Source: Versatilivorator sp963663845 | Lineage (GTDB): Bacteria; Acidobacteriota; Terriglobia; Versatilivoradales; Versatilivoraceae | DNA: 64,000 bases | Direction of reading: 5' to 3' | NCBI GenBank assembly: GCA_963663845.2 | Contig: OY760650.2 | Location: 1,116,001-1,180,000, forward strand | Shown: piece after piece, positions 58,382 to 64,000 of the stretch | Layout of the letters: each line of letters begins with the position of its first letter | How positions within the stretch are numbered: position 1 is the first letter of the stretch | The notes under the pieces: model-generated | Database searches by the model: none | What the model saw: the letters and a program-made list of their open reading frames with translations, nothing else | Told to the model about the DNA's origin: nothing | Program-made: the position numbers and the translations under genes

Positions 58382-61372
58382 ATGACGGAGTGGAGAACGG
58401 GAGCCTTCCGTTCAGGAGGAGTCCCTCCGCCCCTCAGTAGGGTTGGCGGCCTGGCCGGGATCATCCTTTGGGTCGGGGTGGGGCTGGCCGCCGCCCAGGC
58501 CCAGGGCGTCTGCGACCGCACCCCCCAGGTCAGGGACAAGCTGGTCGAGGTCACCGGGGCCTCCAGTTGCGAGGCGGTGACGGCGCAGCACCTGGCCGCA
58601 GTCGGACGGCTGGATCTGCCGGGGGCCGGCCTCACCGTTCTTGAAGGGGACGACTTCGATGGACTGAGAAATCTCCAAGAGCTGCGGTTGAACGGCAATT
58701 CCCTGAGAGAACTGCCCGAGGCAATCTTCAGCGGGCTGAGCCGCCTGCAGAGGTTGTGGCTGCAGGACAACGCCTTGAGAGAACTGCCCGAGGGCCTGTT
58801 CGACGATGCGCTCGACCGCTTGGAAGATCTGCGCGTCGACCCCTACCTCAAAGCCACCCTCTTCTTTCAGTTGACGGAACGGAAGACGGTCGATGGAGCC
58901 GATGTGGACGTACGGGTGTGGCTGAGCCGGGCGCTGCCGGTGGCCGTGCGCGTGCCCTACACCGTGGGAGGGACTGTGGCGGCGGACGACTACACGATTC
59001 CGTTTTCCTCCCCGGAAGACGGCCTGCTGTTTCTGGCCGGAGAGAGGGCCAAGCAGATCGGCCTTTCCTTTTGGGAGCGCAAGGAGACCCTGGGAAAGAC
59101 CCTGGTGCTGACCCTGGGCAGCACCTCCCGGATCGGGCTGCGGCCATCCGGCGGCGGAATCGAGGACGCGCCCCGACTGGGCGCAGAGGTTTTGCTGGAT
59201 CGTTCCGACGCGAGGGGGACCTACACCGTCACGGTGGCTTATCCCAACCAGCCGGCGCCGGTCTGCGACAGGACACCCCAGGTGAGGGACGAGTTGATGG
59301 GGCCTATTGCCGTGGACGACTGCAACGAGGTGACCGCTGCACACCTCACTCAAATACAAACATTGCTCCTGTTCCGCTCCGATATCGACAGCCTGCAAGC
59401 GCACGACTTCAGCGGGCTGCCGAACCTGAGAACGTTGTATTTGGGTCACAACTCCCTCAGCGAACTGCCCGAGGAGATCTTCCAGGGGCTGATCAACCTG
59501 GAGCATTTGGGTTTGCTCGACAACCATCTGACCACCCTGCCCGAAGGGGTCTTTCGCGGATTGAGTTCCCTGAGATGGCTCTATATGAGTCAAAATTCCC
59601 TGGGCGCCTTGCCGGAAGGCATCTTTAAGGGGTTGGGTTCCCTGACGGAGTTGAGTCTGACGCACAACGCCCTGACCGCATTGCCCGAAGGCATCTTCAG
59701 CGGGTTGGCCAACCTGAAATATCTATGGTTGCAAGAAAACGCCCTGACCACCCTGCCCGAAGGAGTCTTTCAGGGACTGAACTCCCTGCAAGACCTGTAT
59801 TTGTACAGAAACTCCCTGGAGGCGTTGCCACCAGGCCTCTTCAGCGGCCTGAGCCACCTGAGAGAGCTATGGTTGTGGGGGAACTACCTGACGTCGCTAC
59901 CCGAGGCAATCTTCAGAGATCTGGCCAGCCTGGAATTGCTGGATTTGGTCTCGAACGCCCTGGCCACATTACCCGAGAACATCTTCAGCGGGCTCGCCAA
60001 CCTGAAACGGCTAAACATGAGTGATCCCCTGAAGGAATTGCCCACGGGCCTTTTCGACGACGTGCTCGACACGCTGGGAAGCAACTTACAACTCCGTGGC
60101 AAAAGGTTCCTTTTTACCTACAAACTCCTTACACGGACCTGGCGCGGAGAACTGCACGTCCCACCCCATCTGAAGGCCAGTCTGGCCTTCGCCTCCTCTG
60201 CCGGAAAGGCGGCCGAAGGATCGACCGTGGGGGTGCCGGTCACCTTGAGCCAAGCGCTGCCGGTGGCCGTGCGCGTTCCCTACACGGTGGGCCTCAGCGG
60301 CGCCGCGGTAAGACCTGGAGGTCTGTCTCCCGACCCCGGCCGGGGGCTGCTGTTTCGGGCCGGGGAGACCCGCCGGGAGATTGCCGTCACCTTGGCGAAG
60401 GACGCCGCCGCCCGGGGGGAGCAGACCCTGGTGCTCACCCTGGGCAAGCCCGCCGACATCGGACTGCGCCGCTCCGACGGCGCCGGCCCCGACGCTCCCT
60501 ACCTGGACACCGACGATCTGCTCCTCCGCTCCGAGGAAGGCGCCACCCACACCCTCACCGTCGTCGACGCCGACCCGGCAGAGCCCGACCCCTTCTGCCT
60601 CTCCCTCTGGCAGGGAGCGCCCTGCTCGACATCGGCCATCCTGCCGCACGTCTTCATGGGTCCCCTGGGCGAGAGCGTCGCCGCCACCGAACTCGTCGTC
60701 ACCCACCGGGACCCCGGGGCGGCCGAGTGCGAGGCGGCCGTCCTCTTCCACCGGGGAACCTCGCCGGCTCCGGCGGTGTCTTTCAACGGCCGCTACCTCC
60801 AGTCAAACCTCCTCCGCGCCACCCTCCCCAGCGGAGGCGCCAGGGTCCTGACCCTGACCGCTCCCCAAGCCCGGGAACTGGCGGCCGGGGCCCTCTACGT
60901 CTTCACCCGCTCGCCCTGCACGGCCGATTCCCTGCAGGTTCAGGGGCGCACCCTGCTGGTAAACGGGATCGATGGGGAAATCGAGGAGATGCTCCCGGCA
61001 GCCGGCCAGTCTCCGAACGACTGGCTGGGAAACGGAGACTGCCGCCGGGTGACGGCGCTCTTCGGCGAGGGCCGCAGCCTGGGTCTGGCCTGGGTGGCCG
61101 CCCGGCCGGGCCAGGCCGCCCCCGCCGGCACCCGACTGCATTTTGCAGCCTTCGACCTGAAGGGGAACTTCCTCGCCAATCTGTCCAGCCTGGAGGTCTC
61201 CGGCAGCCACCAGGCCCTGGCGCCCGGGGCGTTCGACCAACCCGCCATCCTTCAGACCTGTCTGGACGTTCCCGGCGGCGGCGACTTTCGACTGGCCCTC
61301 ACCGCCATCGGGGGCAAAGCCGCCGGCAAGCAGGTGCAATGGGCGCCCCGGGGCCTTCCCTACCGCCCCTGA
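58382..61372 (+). CDS. Secreted leucine-rich repeat protein with duplicated LRR/Calx-beta-like units and module B
   Basis: Start at 58382 (MTEWRTGAFRSGG) followed by a hydrophobic segment ending AAAQAQG; 996 residues. Two similar blocks follow. Each opens with a Cys-rich cap CDRTPQVRD, then 24-residue LRRs of the form LxxLxLxxNxLxxLPEGIFxGLxx (two in block 1, ~95-145; eight in block 2, ~345-545), then a Calx-beta-like domain (SRALPVAVRVPYTVGG and SQALPVAVRVPYTVGL). Module B occupies ~736-990 with six conserved Cys. The LRRs and exported nature suggest protein or host-surface binding, which is inference. Its stop is 4 bases from the convergent gene's stop at 61377. Confidence 0.87.
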   Translation: MTEWRTGAFRSGGVPPPLSRVGGLAGIILWVGVGLAAAQAQGVCDRTPQVRDKLVEVTGASSCEAVTAQHLAAVGRLDLPGAGLTVLEGDDFDGLRNLQELRLNGNSLRELPEAIFSGLSRLQRLWLQDNALRELPEGLFDDALDRLEDLRVDPYLKATLFFQLTERKTVDGADVDVRVWLSRALPVAVRVPYTVGGTVAADDYTIPFSSPEDGLLFLAGERAKQIGLSFWERKETLGKTLVLTLGSTSRIGLRPSGGGIEDAPRLGAEVLLDRSDARGTYTVTVAYPNQPAPVCDRTPQVRDELMGPIAVDDCNEVTAAHLTQIQTLLLFRSDIDSLQAHDFSGLPNLRTLYLGHNSLSELPEEIFQGLINLEHLGLLDNHLTTLPEGVFRGLSSLRWLYMSQNSLGALPEGIFKGLGSLTELSLTHNALTALPEGIFSGLANLKYLWLQENALTTLPEGVFQGLNSLQDLYLYRNSLEALPPGLFSGLSHLRELWLWGNYLTSLPEAIFRDLASLELLDLVSNALATLPENIFSGLANLKRLNMSDPLKELPTGLFDDVLDTLGSNLQLRGKRFLFTYKLLTRTWRGELHVPPHLKASLAFASSAGKAAEGSTVGVPVTLSQALPVAVRVPYTVGLSGAAVRPGGLSPDPGRGLLFRAGETRREIAVTLAKDAAARGEQTLVLTLGKPADIGLRRSDGAGPDAPYLDTDDLLLRSEEGATHTLTVVDADPAEPDPFCLSLWQGAPCSTSAILPHVFMGPLGESVAATELVVTHRDPGAAECEAAVLFHRGTSPAPAVSFNGRYLQSNLLRATLPSGGARVLTLTAPQARELAAGALYVFTRSPCTADSLQVQGRTLLVNGIDGEIEEMLPAAGQSPNDWLGNGDCRRVTALFGEGRSLGLAWVAARPGQAAPAGTRLHFAAFDLKGNFLANLSSLEVSGSHQALAPGAFDQPAILQTCLDVPGGGDFRLALTAIGGKAAGKQVQWAPRGLPYRP

Positions 61373-61376
61373 GCCC

Positions 61377-64000
61377 TCATCCCCCGCCTTCCTCTTCACC
61401 TTCACCGGAGCCTGCCGGCGGAGCCGTCTCTTCCGACGCTTCCGGGCAATCCTTTTTGTCCTTGCACTCGGGGGACAGCCCCAGTGGCTGTCCGGTGATA
61501 GTGTAACTCACGCTGTTGCTGGTCTGCCCGTTGGCCCGCACGCTGACCGACACGGTCCCCGGCTGGGCCGAACGGGGAATGAGCAGGCTGATGGAGCTGT
61601 TGCTCCAACTGCTGAAGCTGATCACGGTGTGTCCGCCGAAATAGACGGTATCGGCGGTCGTTCCGAAGTTGGAGCCCGAAATCGTCACCGGATCATCCGG
61701 CCGCTGCCGGCCCGGCGTAATCGAGGTGATCCGCGGCGCCGGCGTCCCCACCGTGACGGTGGCGGAGCCCGTGGCTGCGGTATAAACCGGGTTCGAGGCT
61801 GAAATCGTATAGGTCTTCGTGGTAGTCGGGCTTACCGAGCGTGTCCCACTGGCTCCCACCGTCCCGATTCCCTGATTGATGCTGATACTCTTGGCGTTGG
61901 TGGTGCTCCAGGTCAGCGTCGAACTCCCGCCACTGTTGATGCGGGTCGGATTGGCGCTGATCGTGGCTGTCGGCTGATTCCAAACGGTTACCGTGGCACT
62001 GTCGGTGGCTGCGGTATAAACCGGGTTCGAGGCTGAAATCGTATAGGTCGTTGTGGCCGTCAGGGTAACCTCGTGTGACCCATTGGGAGGTATGGTGCCA
62101 GCGATACCGGGATTGGGTGTAATGCTGACGCTCTTGGCGTTGGTGGTGCTCCAGGTCAGCGTCGATTTCTCACCACTCTTGATGTCGGTCGGACTGGCGC
62201 TGATCGTGGCTTCCGGCCGATTCCAAACGGTTACCGTGGTAGTGGCGGTGGCGGCAGGACAACTCGGGTTCGAGGCTGTAAGAGTGTAGGTCGTTGGAAC
62301 AGTCGGACTCACCGAACGTGACCCATTGAGAGGCACCTTGCCGATTCCCTGATCAATGCTGACACTGGTGGCGTTGGTGGTGCTCCAGGTCAGCGTCGAT
62401 TCCCCACCCACCCTGATGTCGGGCGGATTGGCGCTGATCGTGGCTGTCGGCCGATTCCAAACGGTTACCGTGGCATTGAAGGTGGCGCTACCACCTGGGT
62501 TCGAGACTGTAATCGTATAGATCGTTGTCTCGTCCGGGCACACCTTGCGTGACCCATTGAGGGGCACCGTGCCGATCCCCTTGATGCTGACACTGGTGGC
62601 GTTGGTGGTGCTCCAGCGCAGCGTCGAACACCCATCCTCACAGATGTTGGGCGGATCGGCCCGGAAATCGGCTCTCGGCTCCGGCCAAACGGTCACCGTG
62701 GCTCGGCATGTGGAGGATGTTCCCCCGTTACCGCTCGCCGTAAACTTATAGGTCTTCGTTTCGGTCGGGCTCACCGAGCGTGTCCCACTGGCTCCCACCG
62801 TCCCGATCCCCGTAATGCTGACACTGTTGGCGTTGGTGGTGCTCCAACTCAGCGTCGAACTCCCACCGCTCCTGATGTTCGTCGGGGAAGCCGAGCAACT
62901 GATGGTCGGCGGGTCCGGCTCATCATCGTCTGTGACCGTCACCGAGACGGAACTGATGGAAATGTTGTTGCCGTTGTATTTCGAGTCCGTGCTGGAGGCG
63001 CCGTGACTGATGCGGGCGCTTTCGTTGGAGGTATCGCTGTCGTGCCTTGCCGACACCGTCACGGTCTGGTTGCTGTTCCAGTTGCTCGTTGTGAAGGTCA
63101 GTGCAGTGGGGACCTCCGATATCTCGGCGCTGTTGTCGGAGACGGAAATGGTGACGCTGGCCGTCGGCTTCGTGTTCAGCTTCACCCTGTAGGTCCCGCT
63201 GCTCCCCTCCCCAACGGTCAAGCTGGTCGGCGAAACCGTGACTCCGGCCGTGTCGTCGTCGTCCAGGGTCACCGAAACCCCGGAAACGGAGACCCCGTTG
63301 TAGTTCGAGTCGTCGCTGCTGGACGCATGGCTGACGGCCGCCGTCTCGTCGTCGGCATCGTCGTCCTGCCCCACCGTCACCGTCACCGTCCGGGCCGTAT
63401 TCCAGTTGCCCGTGGTGAAGGCCAGCGAGGCGGGGTTCAGCGTCACGTCGTCGTGGCTCTCCGTCAGGCTGATGGTGACGCCGGCCGTCGGCTTCGTGTT
63501 CAGCTTCACCGTGTAGGTCCCGCTGCTCCCCTCGGCAACGGTCAAGCTGGTCGGCGAAACCGTGACTCCGGCCGTGTCGTTGTCCTCCAGGGGAATCGAC
63601 AGCAGTGCGCTCTCGGCATAGCCGGTCGCAGATCCCTTCAACCCGATCGTCTCCTGCCCCTCGTCGATCGAGTCGTCGCTCACAGTCAGCGTCGCCGTCC
63701 CCGAAGTCTGGTTGGCCGCAATCGTCAGCACTCCCACCGTGTAGTCAGTCGAGTGCGTGGCCGTCCCCGAATGGGTCAGCGTGATGGTCGTGGCCTCGGC
63801 CGGCGCCGAACCCGCCGGCACCCTGGCCGTGATGGTGGCCGTCCCGCTCGGCTCCGATACGCTCGCCGCGCTCGATGTCAGCGTGATCGGAGGCGTCTCG
63901 TCGTCATTCAACGGAATCGACAGCAGCGCGCTTTCGGCATAGCCGGCCGCAGACCCCTTCAGCCCGATCGTCTCCTGCCCCTCGTAGGTCGAGTCGTCGC
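61377..64000 (-). CDS. Large Calx-beta/Ig-like repeat protein, 5' end cut off by window edge
   Basis: The frame runs from the stop at 61377 through the window edge with no start: bases 63912-64000 continue the same repeat (...DEGQE-type Calx-beta motif), so the true N-terminus lies beyond. About 874 codons are visible. N- to C-terminal: at least three Calx-beta repeats (GVTVSPTSLTVAEGSSGTY and similar), two of them nearly identical; five Ig-like repeats with the core TLTWSTTNA, about 80 residues each and also repeated at DNA level every ~230-243 bases; one IPT/TIG domain (RITSITPGRQRPDDPVTISGSNFG); a Gly/Glu-rich tail. An adhesin or surface-layer type protein. It converges with the LRR gene. 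Confidence 0.85.
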   Translation of the reverse strand, partial: DDSTYEGQETIGLKGSAAGYAESALLSIPLNDDETPPITLTSSAASVSEPSGTATITARVPAGSAPAEATTITLTHSGTATHSTDYTVGVLTIAANQTSGTATLTVSDDSIDEGQETIGLKGSATGYAESALLSIPLEDNDTAGVTVSPTSLTVAEGSSGTYTVKLNTKPTAGVTISLTESHDDVTLNPASLAFTTGNWNTARTVTVTVGQDDDADDETAAVSHASSSDDSNYNGVSVSGVSVTLDDDDTAGVTVSPTSLTVGEGSSGTYRVKLNTKPTASVTISVSDNSAEISEVPTALTFTTSNWNSNQTVTVSARHDSDTSNESARISHGASSTDSKYNGNNISISSVSVTVTDDDEPDPPTISCSASPTNIRSGGSSTLSWSTTNANSVSITGIGTVGASGTRSVSPTETKTYKFTASGNGGTSSTCRATVTVWPEPRADFRADPPNICEDGCSTLRWSTTNATSVSIKGIGTVPLNGSRKVCPDETTIYTITVSNPGGSATFNATVTVWNRPTATISANPPDIRVGGESTLTWSTTNATSVSIDQGIGKVPLNGSRSVSPTVPTTYTLTASNPSCPAATATTTVTVWNRPEATISASPTDIKSGEKSTLTWSTTNAKSVSITPNPGIAGTIPPNGSHEVTLTATTTYTISASNPVYTAATDSATVTVWNQPTATISANPTRINSGGSSTLTWSTTNAKSISINQGIGTVGASGTRSVSPTTTKTYTISASNPVYTAATGSATVTVGTPAPRITSITPGRQRPDDPVTISGSNFGTTADTVYFGGHTVISFSSWSNSSISLLIPRSAQPGTVSVSVRANGQTSNSVSYTITGQPLGLSPECKDKKDCPEASEETAPPAGSGEGEEEGGG

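Noticed and set aside
1..64000. tRNA, rRNA, insertion sequence or prophage genes
   Set aside because: None recognised by eye; small tRNA genes in gaps cannot be fully excluded without a covariance search such as tRNAscan.

Overview
The window is a high-GC chromosomal segment (roughly 60-65% G+C by eye) from a Gram-negative, LPS-making bacterium. The linked order nusB-lysS-lolE-lolD-clpC-bamA-ompH-(gap)-fabZ-lpxA-lpxI-Gfo/Idh-tonB, the use of lpxI instead of lpxH, the UroD-like/corrinoid pair and the large secreted proteins with repeated beta-rich C-termini best fit an Acidobacteriota-like lineage, perhaps an uncultured marine or sponge-associated one. This is inference from gene order and content; there is no 16S gene to check it.

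Layout. 0-4.1 kb: the 3' end of an outer-membrane barrel gene and a secreted protein with a haem-like motif. 4.2-11.1 kb: NhaC antiporter (+), then PcrA/UvrD helicase and the TrkH/TrkA potassium uptake pair (-). 11.6-32.3 kb: a long minus-strand envelope and housekeeping run from ribH through nusB, lysS, the Lol exporter, clpC, bamA, a beta-propeller protein, ompH, fabZ, lpxA, lpxI, a Gfo/Idh oxidoreductase and a TonB-like protein. It is interrupted at 16.0-20.1 kb by ten tandem ~385-bp non-coding units. 32.8-38.9 kb: rhomboid protease, glycolate oxidase glcDEF and a methyltransferase-like protein (+). 39-41.3 kb: a deaminase followed by dense repeats. 41.4-48.1 kb: O-methyltransferase/metallo-hydrolase pair, TonB-like protein, ABC-2 permease and pyruvate carboxylase. 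48.9-52.6 kb: archaeal-type phosphoglycerate mutase and a UroD-like methyltransferase with a corrinoid protein. 52.6-64 kb: four very large secreted proteins.

Two themes stand out. First, several families of non-coding palindromic repeats: a REP/BIME-like cassette seen as a tandem array, as solo copies, as a copy lacking its core and as an inverted copy; a 54-bp element; a ~330-bp pair in inverted orientation around 40-48.6 kb; and MITE-like inverted repeats. No transposase is present, so mobilisation would have to be in trans. Second, exported proteins with unrelated N-termini share C-terminal modules: module A (~480 residues) ends both the haem-motif protein at 2.0-4.1 kb and the subtilase at 54.2-58.2 kb, and module B (~255 residues, six conserved Cys) ends both the 52.6-54.0 kb protein and the LRR protein at 58.4-61.4 kb. 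These look like interchangeable surface or secretion modules.

The lipid A operon is unusual because lpxD, normally between ompH and fabZ, is missing and the repeat array sits in that place. No rRNA, tRNA, CRISPR array or complete insertion sequence was recognised.
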